A stretch of 64,000 nt of DNA. Source: Chloroflexaceae bacterium (GTDB taxonomy: Bacteria > Chloroflexota > Chloroflexia > Chloroflexales > Chloroflexaceae). Positions 8,496 to 16,656 of the stretch are shown here, piece after piece. A program made the position numbers and the translations under genes. Location: the NCBI GenBank assembly GCA_025057155.1, contig JANWYD010000006.1, positions 1 through 64,000 of the forward strand, in the 5' to 3' direction. The notes beneath the pieces were generated by a model that saw only the letters and a program-made list of their open reading frames with translations, was not told the DNA's origin and did not search any database. How positions within the stretch are numbered: position 1 is the first letter of the stretch; the number at the start of each line of letters is the position of its first letter.

Positions 8496-8616
8496 CGGGT
8501 TTCCCCCACACCCCTCCAGACGGCCCTGGACCAGGCGTTCCTGGGACGGCGCATCCCTCCCGGACCCTCCCCGGCGAGGCGGCCGGACAGGGGTCAGGTT
8601 TTGGCGCCCTCCAGGA

Positions 8617-9882
8617 CTACTTGCCGTTAGCGGTGTTCATCGTCGCGCAAGCCTCGGCAACTGCTGCCGCCGGATCAGCGCCGCCATCCACAACCCTGGT
8701 GATCGCGTCGCCGAAGGGCGTCCAGAAGTTGCTCAACTCGGGGATCTGCGGGCGAGGCACGCCGGTCTGGGCGGCTTCCGCGAAGGCCGCGACCAGCGGG
8801 TCAGTGATCTCGATGTCGGTGCGGGCAGGCACGTGACCGGCCTTCTCGACATACAGTTTCATCGAGTCTTTGCTGGTGAGGAACATAGCCAGGGCCACCG
8901 CGCCGGCCTGGTTAGGGCTGTTGATGTTCACATAGAACCCGTCAACCCCGGTAAGGGGGCCGGCCGGCTTGGTCGCTCCGGGCATAGGGGCCACGCCCAG
9001 GTTCTCGCCCAGCGTCTCGCGGTAGTCGCCGAGTTGCCACGGGCCATTGATGATCATATCGGCCTTGCCCTCCTTGAAGAGCGAGTCGGCCTTGCCGGTA
9101 TCGAGCGAGAAGGTCACGTTCGGTTCGGCCTTCAGCGTCTTGAGGAAGGTGAACCACTCCACGCCGCCGGCCTGGTCGGCGACGCACCGGCCGTTCTCGT
9201 CCATCAGCTTGCCGCCGAAGGCCTGCAACCAGCCGAAGTTGTGGTAAACGATCTGGTTGAGCACCAGGGTGTTGCCGCCCCGCACGGCCGCAAGCAGTTC
9301 GTCGGTGGTGGCGGGCGGGGTGGCGACCTTCGCCTTGTTGTAGTAGAGCGCCACGGCCTTGAACGACTCGGGGATGGCGTAGAGCTTGCCGTCGAGGCTC
9401 ATGCCATCAATCGCCACCGGCGAGACATTCTCGGCCTGCAGGGCCGGAATGTAGGCGCTCAGGTCGGCCAGCAGGCCAGCGCGCACCTGGTCGCCGAGGC
9501 TGTCGTTGGGCGCAACGAACATATCGGGGCCGCCGCCCGCGGTGACCTCGTTCTGGAACTTGGTGAAGATCTGGTCGAAGGGGATCTGCAAGACGTTGAT
9601 CGTCGCGTTGGGGTAGGCCGCGCGGGCGCGCTCGATCAACTCGTTGATCGTTTCTTCCTCGTTGCTGCCCGTTCCGTAGGCGTGCCACAGGGTGACGGTT
9701 CCCTCGATCGCCATGCCGCCGGCGGGCGGGGCTGTCGTGGCGCCGGTGGGCGGGGCCGCGGTCGGGGCGGGGGCCGTGGTCGGGGCGGGGGCCGCGGTCG
9801 GCTGAGCGGCGCCGCCGCCGCATGCGGCCAGGATCAGCGCGAACAGCGCGCTGAGGGCAACCAGCAAACTGATGCGTTTCAT
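8617..9882 (-). CDS. Maltose/maltodextrin ABC transporter binding lipoprotein
   Basis: A 421-residue extracytoplasmic solute-binding protein (family 1). The N-terminus is a lipoprotein signal, MKRISLLVALSALFALILAAC, followed by a low-complexity linker of alternating PTAAPAP and TAAPP units before the mature fold (GTVTLWHAYG). The later LFKEGKADMIINGPW and GVDGFYVN segments are typical of MalE-like proteins. The chosen ATG has AGGAG nine bases upstream; an upstream in-frame ATG at 9930 has no such site and would add 16 residues before the signal. It heads the maltodextrin operon, 683 bp before the MalF-type gene. Confidence 0.88.
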   Translation of the reverse strand: MKRISLLVALSALFALILAACGGGAAQPTAAPAPTTAPAPTAAPPTGATTAPPAGGMAIEGTVTLWHAYGTGSNEEETINELIERARAAYPNATINVLQIPFDQIFTKFQNEVTAGGGPDMFVAPNDSLGDQVRAGLLADLSAYIPALQAENVSPVAIDGMSLDGKLYAIPESFKAVALYYNKAKVATPPATTDELLAAVRGGNTLVLNQIVYHNFGWLQAFGGKLMDENGRCVADQAGGVEWFTFLKTLKAEPNVTFSLDTGKADSLFKEGKADMIINGPWQLGDYRETLGENLGVAPMPGATKPAGPLTGVDGFYVNINSPNQAGAVALAMFLTSKDSMKLYVEKAGHVPARTDIEITDPLVAAFAEAAQTGVPRPQIPELSNFWTPFGDAITRVVDGGADPAAAVAEACATMNTANGK

Positions 9883-9905
9883 GCTTCTATGCTCCTTCGC
9901 TGAAT

Positions 9906-10043
9906 AGTCTGTAAAGTACGTTTCCGGCATTTCCGCCCCCCTCCCGGCCTCCCCTCGTTGGGAGGAGGAGCGAGGCGCCCTCCCCCAGTGGAGGAGGGGT
10001 GGGGAGGGGGCAGAGGTTTAGCGGAAAACGTTGTTTACAGACC
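9906..10043. mobile_element. AGTCTGT-ended palindromic element, copy A
   Basis: The ends AGTCTGTAAAGTACGTTT and, inverted, GGTCTGTAAACAACGTTT mark a 138-bp element whose interior is a C-rich arm mirrored by a G-rich arm. It lies directly upstream of the binding-protein ribosome site, so it may carry or disturb that promoter. The rest of the spacer to 10410 shows nothing recognisable. Confidence 0.65.
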
Positions 10044-10410
10044 AGCAAGAGACCAATCTCAAAACCATTGACGGCCAGGCGGTTAGGGGCAGGGAAATCC
10101 GATCTCCTCTCCAGGAGGACCGCGCCCTGCCAGGGACAAGCCTGAACGCCTGTCGCGCGCGGCCTCGCAGCGTTTTGGGATCGTCTCTAAAGATGGCCAG
10201 CACCGGCCAGATGTCAGGAATCTGTTCCCAGGGAGAACCCGTGCATGCAGGGGAATTGCTGAGGTAGGGCGAACAAACCGGCGATTCTTCGTGGCGCCCT
10301 CGCCACAGCCTTCGATGTTCCCGACGCGCTTCATTCCGCGCCCCTCGCGGGGGAGGAATGCCAGGCAAACCACTGTATCCCTTCAAGGATGCTGCTTGGA
10401 TCCTATGGCC

Positions 10411-10887
10411 TCACCCCCTTTCCATGGGCGAAGCGGGCGCCGGATCCGCCGTAGCGACGAGATCGGCCTGCAAGCCGTCTCGCAGCCTGGTGAGCAGGGC
10501 AAGCAACTGGCGCTGCTCGTCGGCGTCGAGGGCGGCCATGCGCCGTTCGATTGAGCGCTCGTGGGCCGCGCGCGCCTGATCGCGCCTCTCTCGCCCCTGG
10601 GCGGTCAGCACCACCCGTTGCACGCGGCGGTCATCGGCGTCGGCCTCGCGGCGCACCAGCCCGGCGCTTTCGAGGCGGTCCACAATGCGCGTGATCGTGC
10701 TTTTGTCCACCAGCAGCCGCTCACTGAGGTCGGTCAGGCGCCAGCCCGCCTCAGTGTCCAGCAGCAGCAGCACCGCAAACTGCGAGGGATTGAGGTTGAA
10801 GGCCCGGAGCACCCGGCGGTCGCCGTCGTCCAGTAACACATAGATGTCGTGAAACATACGGTACTGCTGGTGGGACTGCGAGGACAT
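10411..10887 (-). CDS. MarR-family transcriptional regulator
   Basis: A 158-residue winged-helix protein. The recognition region reads LTDLSERLLVDKSTITRIVDRLESAGLV (about 51-79), followed by the wing RREADADDRRVQRVVLT, both typical of MarR/SlyA dimers that release DNA on binding small ligands. C-terminal helices (about 95-145) form the dimer interface. It reads away from the histidine kinase region and its own start lacks a clear ribosome site. A weak inverted repeat at 10940-10965 may be its operator. The ligand is unknown. Confidence 0.85.
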   Translation of the reverse strand: MSSQSHQQYRMFHDIYVLLDDGDRRVLRAFNLNPSQFAVLLLLDTEAGWRLTDLSERLLVDKSTITRIVDRLESAGLVRREADADDRRVQRVVLTAQGRERRDQARAAHERSIERRMAALDADEQRQLLALLTRLRDGLQADLVATADPAPASPMERG

Positions 10888-10939
10888 AGATGAGTGTAAA
10901 GACTTTGATGCGGTGCAACCCTCCGGCTTGCACCAGTTG

Positions 10940-10965
10940 CCAATCGTTGTTCCAGCAATTGTTGG
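10940..10965. promoter_or_regulatory. Possible MarR operator
   Basis: CCAATCGTTG and CAATTGTTGG form an imperfect palindrome (7 of 10 paired) about 55 bp upstream of the MarR start codon. Position and symmetry are suggestive only. Confidence 0.25.
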
Positions 10966-11021
10966 AGACCCCTGGGAGTGTACAACCAGGGCGATCGTTC
11001 GTCAAGGCCGGGAGGCCGGAT

Positions 11022-11237
11022 GGGTGTGACGTAAAGTTCTGCACGCGCCGCGGCCTACCGGCCCGCCGGGAGCCTGATGATCATTAAGAAACAAATCCGG
11101 TATAGCCCGCGCAGGCGGGCTTCGCATCGGCAGCCCGCGGCTTCAGCCGCCGGGCTACAGGGCGAATGCCGGTTTACATTCTTAATCTTCATCAGCCGCC
11201 GGGCGAAGGGAAGCGGGCACGATGTTTCGTCACACCC
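11022..11237. mobile_element. GGGTGTGACG-ended element carrying a 114-bp copy
   Basis: GGGTGTGACG at 11022-11031 is mirrored by CGTCACACCC at 11228-11237, with weaker pairing further in. The same end sequence bounds the 300-bp element at 24930. The 114-bp palindrome (11078-11191) lies wholly inside, so one repeat has landed in another. Confidence 0.5.
11078..11191. repeat. 114-bp palindromic element, copy 3
   Basis: Ends TGATCATTAAGAA and TTCTTAATCTTCA, length 114 bp, with the two internal hairpins. It shares its left end with copy 2 and its right end with copy 1. Confidence 0.85.
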
Positions 11238-11249
11238 AGGCCGGATCCA

Positions 11250-11358
11250 GGTTCAGATGTAGCGCCGAGCACGCGGAGGAACGTAGCCCTGGCGCAGACC
11301 TACCGCCGCCTCGCCGATCAGGGTTCAGATGTAGCGCCGAGCACGCGGAGGAACGTAG
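11250..11358. repeat. Pair of identical 37-bp direct repeats
   Basis: The 37 bases starting GGTTCAGATGTAGCG at 11250 recur without change at 11322 (period 72). They lie downstream of the histidine kinase gene. A spacer repeat built on CGCAGAGG/CCTCTGCG (near 46498 and 53886) is related in part. Confidence 0.75.
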
Positions 11359-11437
11359 CGGATGAGCTATTTGAAGCTCCCCCCGGCCCTCCGCGTCCTC
11401 TGCGGCAACCAGAAGAAAACGCCGTTCACCGAATCTC

Positions 11438-13111
11438 TCATCCTGGCAGCGGCAGCGCAAAGCTGAACGTGCTTCCGCGGCCCTCCTCGCTCTCAACCCA
11501 GACAACGCCCCCCTGCAGGGTGGCCAGATCAGAGACAATCGCCAGGCCCAGCCCGGCGCCGCCATGTTCGCGGGTCAGCGAGTTGGCCACCTGGTAGAAG
11601 CGTTCAAAGATGCGGCCCTGCTGCTCCCGCGGAATGCCGATCCCGGTATCCTCGACGCGCACCAGCGCCCACGCGGCGGGCGCCGCCTCGCCGAGGCGAC
11701 GCATAGTGGGGTTGGCGACGGCGCGGGCGATCGCCGCGGCCAGGTCTTCGTGGGGCCAGCAGACCACCTCGACCTGAATCCGTCCCCCCGCAGGCGTAAA
11801 CTTGATGGCGTTATCAATCAGGTTGCCGATCACCAGCAGGACCTTCTCCCGGTCGAGTTCGAGGATCACCGGCTGGTTGGGCGGGATCAGGCTCAGCTCC
11901 TGGCCCTTCTGCTGCGCAGCGGGGACGAGCCGTTCGACCGCCTGGCGCGCCAGGGCGTCGAGCGCCGAACGCTGCAGGTTCAGGGTGGTCTGTTTGCGGT
12001 CGAAGTCGCGCAGTTGCAGCAGATCGTTCACAATGGTCTTGATCCGTTCGGCTCCGGTGAGCAGGCGCTGGGCATACTCGCGCAGATCGCCGCTGCTGCG
12101 ATCGTGCACCATCCGGGCGTAGCCCAGCACGATTGACAGCGGGCTGCGCAGTTCGTGGGAGGCGATGGCAATAAACTCGCTCTTGAGCCGATCAAGTTCG
12201 CGCAGGCTCCGGTAGGCCGCGTCAAGCTGGCTGTACAGTTGGGCGTTGCGGAGGGCATTGCCGGCCTGGTTGGCTAGCAGGGCCAGGAACTCGCTGGCGC
12301 CGGGGGCGATAAACTCGTCCTGGGCGCCGCAGAGCAGCAGTGCGCCAACGGCTTCGCCGCCGGCGCGGAGGGGCACGGCCAGGCCGTAGGTGAGAGGAGC
12401 GGCCTGGAAGAGCGCCAGCGGCTCGGCGCCGGCAATGGGCAGCGGGCGGCCGGCGCGAATGCTCTGGGCGACGGCCTCGCGCCCCGCGGGCTGGATCGCC
12501 GCTCCGGCCGGTTCGGCGAAGACCTGGGGCGGCAGATGGTCCGATCCGGCGACGAAGAGAAAGCCGGCCTCGGCGGGGGCGTGGGCGCGGGCGCGGGCGA
12601 TAATCTCCAGCGCGAGCTGGTTGCGGTCGAGAATGGCGTTAATCGCCTCGCTGCTGTGGAGCAGTTCTTCGAGCGTCCGCAGGCGCAGGCTCTGCTGCAG
12701 CAGGCTGCGTTTGTGCAGCGCCTGCTCGACGGCCAGGCGCAGTTCGTCAAGCTCGAAGGGCTTGGTCAGGTAATCGGCGACGCCGCGACGCACCGACGCA
12801 TGCAGCGTATCAACGGTGCTATGGCCGGTCATAATCACCACGGCGACGGCCGGATCAATCTCGCGCGCGATCTGGGCCAGTTCCAGACCGCTGCGCCCGG
12901 GCATTTTGATATCGGCCAGCAGCAGATCGAACGGCCCCTGCGTCTGCAGAGCGGTGATGGCCGCCTCGGCTTCGGCGACGGTCACGACGGCGTAGCCTGC
13001 GGCGCTCAGGGCCCGGGCGCATACGGAATTCATTGTGGCATCGTCATCGGCGATGAGGATGCGGGCTGGATTGGTGGTCGGCGGTGGGGAGGCTAGAGGT
13101 TCCTGGATCAT
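11438..13111 (-). CDS. Response regulator-GAF-histidine kinase hybrid
   Basis: A 557-residue soluble signalling protein. The receiver comes first (about 17-135) with phospho-acceptor D67 in LLADIKMPG and K117 in YLTKPF. A GAF-like sensory domain follows (about 155-290), then HisKA with H319 in SHELRSPLS and an HATPase domain with N430/N434 (GNLIDNAIKF), D488 (VEDTGIGIP) and G520-G524 (GLGLA). There is no membrane segment, so input is cytoplasmic and the N-terminal receiver probably takes phosphate from another kinase. No output regulator gene is adjacent. No ribosome site precedes the ATG at 13111. Confidence 0.9.
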   Translation of the reverse strand: MIQEPLASPPPTTNPARILIADDDATMNSVCARALSAAGYAVVTVAEAEAAITALQTQGPFDLLLADIKMPGRSGLELAQIAREIDPAVAVVIMTGHSTVDTLHASVRRGVADYLTKPFELDELRLAVEQALHKRSLLQQSLRLRTLEELLHSSEAINAILDRNQLALEIIARARAHAPAEAGFLFVAGSDHLPPQVFAEPAGAAIQPAGREAVAQSIRAGRPLPIAGAEPLALFQAAPLTYGLAVPLRAGGEAVGALLLCGAQDEFIAPGASEFLALLANQAGNALRNAQLYSQLDAAYRSLRELDRLKSEFIAIASHELRSPLSIVLGYARMVHDRSSGDLREYAQRLLTGAERIKTIVNDLLQLRDFDRKQTTLNLQRSALDALARQAVERLVPAAQQKGQELSLIPPNQPVILELDREKVLLVIGNLIDNAIKFTPAGGRIQVEVVCWPHEDLAAAIARAVANPTMRRLGEAAPAAWALVRVEDTGIGIPREQQGRIFERFYQVANSLTREHGGAGLGLAIVSDLATLQGGVVWVESEEGRGSTFSFALPLPG

Positions 13112-13138
13112 TGTAGTGCTTTGATGTGGCTTATTAGT

Positions 13139-13278
13139 AGTCTGTGAATGAAGTTTCCTTACATTTCCGCTCCCCCTCCCAACCTCCCCCCGTTGGGGGG
13201 AGGCGCCGGACTCCCTCCCCCGGAGGGGGAGGGTTAGGGAGGGGGTGGAGGTTTAGCGAAAGACTTCGTTTACAGACT
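13139..13278. mobile_element. AGTCTGT-ended palindromic element, copy B
   Basis: Ends AGTCTGTGAATGAAGT and, inverted, AGTCTGTAAACGAAGT. A C-rich arm is mirrored by a G-rich arm. It is directly followed by a second copy at 13286, giving a tandem pair with a 147-bp period, upstream of the histidine kinase gene. Confidence 0.75.
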
Positions 13279-13285
13279 AATTAGT

Positions 13286-13414
13286 AGTCTGTGAATGAAG
13301 TTTCCTTACATTTCCACCCCCCTCCCAATTTCCTCCGTTGGGGGGTGGGAGCCAGACTCCCTCCCCCGGAGGGGGAGGGTTGGGGAGGGGGTGGAGGTTT
13401 AGCGAAAGACTTCG
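13286..13414. mobile_element. AGTCTGT-ended palindromic element, copy C (3' truncated)
   Basis: Nearly identical to copy B over its left half, but it stops after AGCGAAAGACTTCG and lacks the TTTACAGACT end. The tandem arrangement suggests duplication after insertion. Confidence 0.7.
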
Positions 13415-13520
13415 CGGAGAGCTGCCGGGTTGTAGCCCGATCCGGAGGGTCAGGCTACCAGGCTTCACAGCACAGACGACAACAAGTTGTTCGGTTCCCC
13501 GGAAGGCGAAGCCTCGGAGC

Positions 13521-14660
13521 TTACCCCAGCACCTCCACGCATGTGCGGGGCAGCCAGACATCGCCGCCGTCCTCGAGGTGCACGTGCACGGCCGGCAACC
13601 CGGCGCCGGAGACCAGCTTCCGCGGCTCAGGCGACAGCGCGCGGATGGTTCCCGTCTGGCCGAGGTGCGCGTCGTCGAGCAGGCGCGCCACGGCTCCGGG
13701 GCGCAGCGTGAGTTGCGGCAATTCTGCCGGCGCGCCCCGCGAGAGCGGCACGATCACCCGCGGGCGGCGCAACGGCGCGCGCAGACTGGTTGCTCCCTCA
13801 ATCAGGGCCTCCTGGCGATCCAGCGAGCTGAGCAAGTCGAAGATGGCGTGGTGCATCGCCCGCACGCCGAAGCCCTCGGTGAGCACAAGGGTCAACTTGA
13901 GGTCGGCGGTGACGCGCGCATCGGGCAGCGACCACGGCGGAAGCGCCTCGCGCCAGCGCTCCATGCTCGACCATTGGAGGAACTGGCGTAGTTCGCGCTC
14001 TTCGATCCCGCCCACGATCACCCCTCGCACCTGTTCGAGCACGGCCCGCCGCAGGGCTGCCGCGCTGATGGCGGCCCCGCCGATAATGATCGCGTAAGCG
14101 CTGCGGGTGTCAATCTGTTCGGGCTGCACAACGTCGGACGGGTCCGTCGCGATGAGGCGGAGCACGCCGGTCTGGTCGGGGCCCAGGCCAAAGGCGCCGT
14201 AGACCTGCGCGGCGAGGGTTTCGATAGCTACCCCCCGGTTGGGGAAGACCTCGGTGACCACTCCGCGCACGCCCGCCGCGAGTTCCTGTTCTATCGGATC
14301 GGGCACGATGGTCACGTAGCCGGTCTCGGTGTCAATATCGGTGATTTCACCACTCACCGGAGCGATGCAACGCCGCCCGAAGAGGCTCCCCGCGCGCGCC
14401 AGCACCTCGCCCGCGCCGATCTTCACGCCTTTTTCACGGCGCATGGCGCGATACACATCGCCGGGGGGAATGCCCAGCGCCCGCGCCACGTTGATGATCT
14501 GCGGCGGGGCGGGCATAAGCGTGGCCGCTACAATGTCTTCGGGCTCAACGCGCCGGCCTGGACTGAAGCGCACCTCTCCAGGGTAGGGCAACCGCCGTTC
14601 GATGCGAGCCAGCCCTGTTGAAATGAGCGGAGGGAGTCCCTCTGGATTGTAGACTGTCAT
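13521..14660 (-). CDS. Conserved protein of unknown function with a barrel-sandwich-like domain
   Basis: A 379-residue protein that I cannot place in a named family. Residues about 20-115 (PGEVRFSPGRRVEPEDIV, GEVLARAGSLFGRR, APVSGEITDIDTETG) resemble the paired beta-hairpins of biotinyl/lipoyl or RnfC-type barrel-sandwich domains, but no lysine carrier motif is present. The middle (about 125-300) contains AYAIIIGGAAISAAALRRAV and VRGVIVGGIEERELRQFL, an alpha/beta pattern. The end (about 330-379) resembles a KOW-like small barrel (GAVARLLDDAHLGQTGTIRAL). GAGG five bases upstream supports the ATG. It stands alone on the minus strand. Confidence 0.7.
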   Translation of the reverse strand: MTVYNPEGLPPLISTGLARIERRLPYPGEVRFSPGRRVEPEDIVAATLMPAPPQIINVARALGIPPGDVYRAMRREKGVKIGAGEVLARAGSLFGRRCIAPVSGEITDIDTETGYVTIVPDPIEQELAAGVRGVVTEVFPNRGVAIETLAAQVYGAFGLGPDQTGVLRLIATDPSDVVQPEQIDTRSAYAIIIGGAAISAAALRRAVLEQVRGVIVGGIEERELRQFLQWSSMERWREALPPWSLPDARVTADLKLTLVLTEGFGVRAMHHAIFDLLSSLDRQEALIEGATSLRAPLRRPRVIVPLSRGAPAELPQLTLRPGAVARLLDDAHLGQTGTIRALSPEPRKLVSGAGLPAVHVHLEDGGDVWLPRTCVEVLG

Positions 14661-14837
14661 GCTGCCTCGTAGTGGCGTTTCGCTCTGCCTCTCGGCGAGA
14701 TTATATCATAAACTTCACGGTTCCAGCGGGATAGAGGGGCGCAAAGAGTTTCAAAAAGCTCATCCTCTACATTCCTCTGCGCTAAATCTGAACCCGCACT
14801 CCACCAGCAGCATTAACGCCGGCGCCGAGCAAGCTGT

Positions 14838-14894
14838 TATAATGAAGCGCACAGACGCCGGCGCCCGTTGTGCAGCATCGTTCACAACTATAAT
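14838..14894 (+). promoter_or_regulatory. Candidate promoter elements before the cyclase-like lipoprotein
   Basis: Two exact TATAAT boxes occur in an AT-rich island: 14838-14843 and 14889-14894. TTGTGC at 14868-14873 precedes the second by 15 bases, a short but usable spacing. The spacer 14661-14926 otherwise contains only weak CGCAGAG-type repeats. Confidence 0.45.
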
Positions 14895-14926
14895 TAAACA
14901 TGTAATACCATTTTTGTATAGACCCT

Positions 14927-15727
14927 ATGCGTATCATTGCCAGATCTGATCGGAACGCCGGCTACGGCAACCCGGAATCCAGAGTACAAAATCCAACATC
15001 GCATCAGGACTTCAGGGGTCTGCTGACCTTGCTGGCGCTGGCGGCCCTCCTGAGCGCCTGCGCCGCTCAGCCGGAGGCCCGCGCGCCGGCGCCTTTCTCA
15101 CGGGCGGTGGATCTGAGCCACGTGGTGCACGAAAATGTGCCTCTGCGCGCTGGCGAGCCCCGGCCGCGCCTCCTGCGCGCGCCCGACGGCGCGGTGACGC
15201 GGATCGAACTGGGCAGCAATACCGGCTCGTTGCTGCGGGTGGTTGCCGGGCCAGACGCCGAGCTTACCAGCGTCGAGCACCTCTCGCCGCGCGACCTGGT
15301 GTTGCCGGCGGTGGTGATTGACGCCCGCGATCGCGCCCAGGACGCGCCCGACTTCGCCCTCAGCGCCGCCGATGTCCGCGCCTGGGAGCAACGCTACGGC
15401 TCCATCCCGCCGGGAACGCTGGTCCTGCTGGCCACCGGCTGGGACGTGCGCTGGGGCGATCCGCGGGCCTATCTGGGGGCGGACGCTGGCGCGCCCGGTT
15501 TTGGCCCCGACGCGGCTGACCTGTTGCTGAACCAGCGCGGCGTGGCCGGTCTGGGCGTGGATGCGCCGGGGCGCCTCTACGCGCCGGCGCGGGGGTTCGC
15601 CCTGTTCCTGGAGAACCTGACCAGCCTGGAGCAGGTGCCGCCCACCGGGGCCACGGTGGTGATCGGCGCCCTGAAGGTGCAGGCGGCCTCGAGCGCCCCG
15701 GCCCGGGTGCTTGCGCTCGCGCCCTGA
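14927..15727 (+). CDS. Cyclase-family (KynB-like) lipoprotein lacking the metal motif
   Basis: A 266-residue protein. A lipoprotein signal (LLALAALLSAC, Cys about 45) places it outside the membrane. The mature part matches the cyclase/arylformamidase fold: VDLSHVVHENVP (61-72), LLATGWD, FGPDAADLL, GLGVDAPG and the final LEQVPPTGATVVIGALKV. The metal-binding H.GTH.D.P signature expected around residue 97 reads SNTGSLLRVVAGPD, so the zinc or manganese ligands are missing. It is probably not an active hydrolase of the usual type. The ATG at 14927 lies 30 residues before the hydrophobic segment, so the true start may be further in. Confidence 0.7.
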   Translation: MRIIARSDRNAGYGNPESRVQNPTSHQDFRGLLTLLALAALLSACAAQPEARAPAPFSRAVDLSHVVHENVPLRAGEPRPRLLRAPDGAVTRIELGSNTGSLLRVVAGPDAELTSVEHLSPRDLVLPAVVIDARDRAQDAPDFALSAADVRAWEQRYGSIPPGTLVLLATGWDVRWGDPRAYLGADAGAPGFGPDAADLLLNQRGVAGLGVDAPGRLYAPARGFALFLENLTSLEQVPPTGATVVIGALKVQAASSAPARVLALAP

Positions 15728-15731
15728 AGGA

Positions 15732-15928
15732 CTGACCGGAATGCTAAACCCCTGCTTCTCCCCAACCCTCCCCCGCCGGGGGTGGAACGCGTCGGTCGGA
15801 ATTGGCATAACGGGCGTATACCCCAACCCTCCCCCGCCGGGGGTGGAAGGCCGGCTCCTAACCTCGACGGGAGCAGGCCGGGAGGGGGGCGAACATGCCA
15901 GGAACCTTGCTTTACGGACCACTTCGTT
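15732..15928. repeat. GC-rich palindromic spacer with internal duplication
   Basis: CCCCAACCCTCCCCCGCCGG with following GGGTGGAA occurs twice (about 15759 and 15820), and the right side ends in a degraded TTTACGGACC, resembling the AGTCTGT-ended elements. It is non-coding. Confidence 0.5.
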
Positions 15929-15940
15929 TATCGGAAAGCC

Positions 15941-15966
15941 GAATCCAAAATCCAAAATCCAAAATC
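15941..15966. repeat. AATCCAAA octamer array before the HD gene
   Basis: Three units of AATCCAAA end 12 bases before the HD-domain start codon. The ribosome site AGGAAAG overlaps its right end. Confidence 0.65.
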
Positions 15967-15978
15967 AGGAAAGCGGTC

Positions 15979-16521
15979 ATGCCCTACGCTCACCACCCGT
16001 ATCCACCCGATCCCGGACTGGCCGGCGGGCTGCCGGAACTGCTCTACCGGGCGCGGCAGTTCCGGGCGGCCCTGGACGCGCGGATCGGCCCCGATGAACT
16101 GGCCGCGGCGCAGGCGCTGCTGACGCCCGCCGAGTGGCGGCTGTTCACGATGATGCCGCGCTACGATCAGCGCCACTGTCTGGACGTGTACGCCACGCTG
16201 GTGGCCGCGGGCCACGCCGATCCGCTGCTGCTGCGCGCTGCGCTGGTGCACGACTGCGGCAAGATGGACGACGCGGGCCGCCCCATGGCCCTGGGGTGGT
16301 ACGTGCTGGCGACCATCCTCAAGCGCGCGCCGGGACTGTACCTGCTGGCGGCGCGCCTCCTGCCCCCGGTCGCCCGCTATGCCGAACACGCCTGGCGCGG
16401 CGCGCGCATGGCCGCCGCCGCTGGCAGCCCGCCCGAGGTGATTGAGACGCTGCGGCGCTACCACGATCCCGCGCCCGCCGGTCGCGCCGCGCTGCTGCGA
16501 TGGGCCGATGAGCAGCATTGA
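15979..16521 (+). CDS. HD-domain protein
   Basis: A 180-residue protein with the HD-superfamily metal motif VHDCGKMD (about 87-94) after an upstream histidine in QRHCLDVYATL, and a later histidine pair region (YAEHAWRGAR). Such proteins are metal-dependent phosphohydrolases, often acting on nucleotides; the substrate cannot be read from the sequence. AGGAAAG just upstream and conservation favour the ATG at 15979 over a longer frame that would translate the octamer array. It precedes scpA by 135 bp of palindromic spacer. Confidence 0.8.
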   Translation: MPYAHHPYPPDPGLAGGLPELLYRARQFRAALDARIGPDELAAAQALLTPAEWRLFTMMPRYDQRHCLDVYATLVAAGHADPLLLRAALVHDCGKMDDAGRPMALGWYVLATILKRAPGLYLLAARLLPPVARYAEHAWRGARMAAAAGSPPEVIETLRRYHDPAPAGRAALLRWADEQH

Positions 16522-16529
16522 GGGGTCCT

Positions 16530-16656
16530 CACCCTCCCCCTGGCCCCCTCCCTCTCCACCTGCAGTGGAGAGGGAGGGGGCGCCGAGCGCAGCGAGGCGG
16601 GGGAGGGTGAGGAGCGGCGCCCCAACCCCGGAGGGGGCCAGGGGGAGGGTGAGGAA
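16530..16656. repeat. GC-rich palindrome between HD gene and scpA
   Basis: CTCACCCTCCCCCTGGCCCC is mirrored by GGGGCCAGGGGGAGGGTGAG, with an inner CTCTCCACCTGCAGTGGAGAG hairpin split around the centre. The right edge supplies GTGAGGAA, the ribosome site of scpA. Confidence 0.6.

Noticed and set aside
8263-9903. A 546-codon plus-strand frame opposite the binding-protein gene
   Set aside because: Antisense shadow of the MalE-like gene, and its first third crosses homopolymer tracts and repeats.
11250-11358. CRISPR-like pair of 37-bp direct repeats
   Set aside because: Only two repeats, the 35-bp spacing is itself repeat-like, and no cas gene is in the window.
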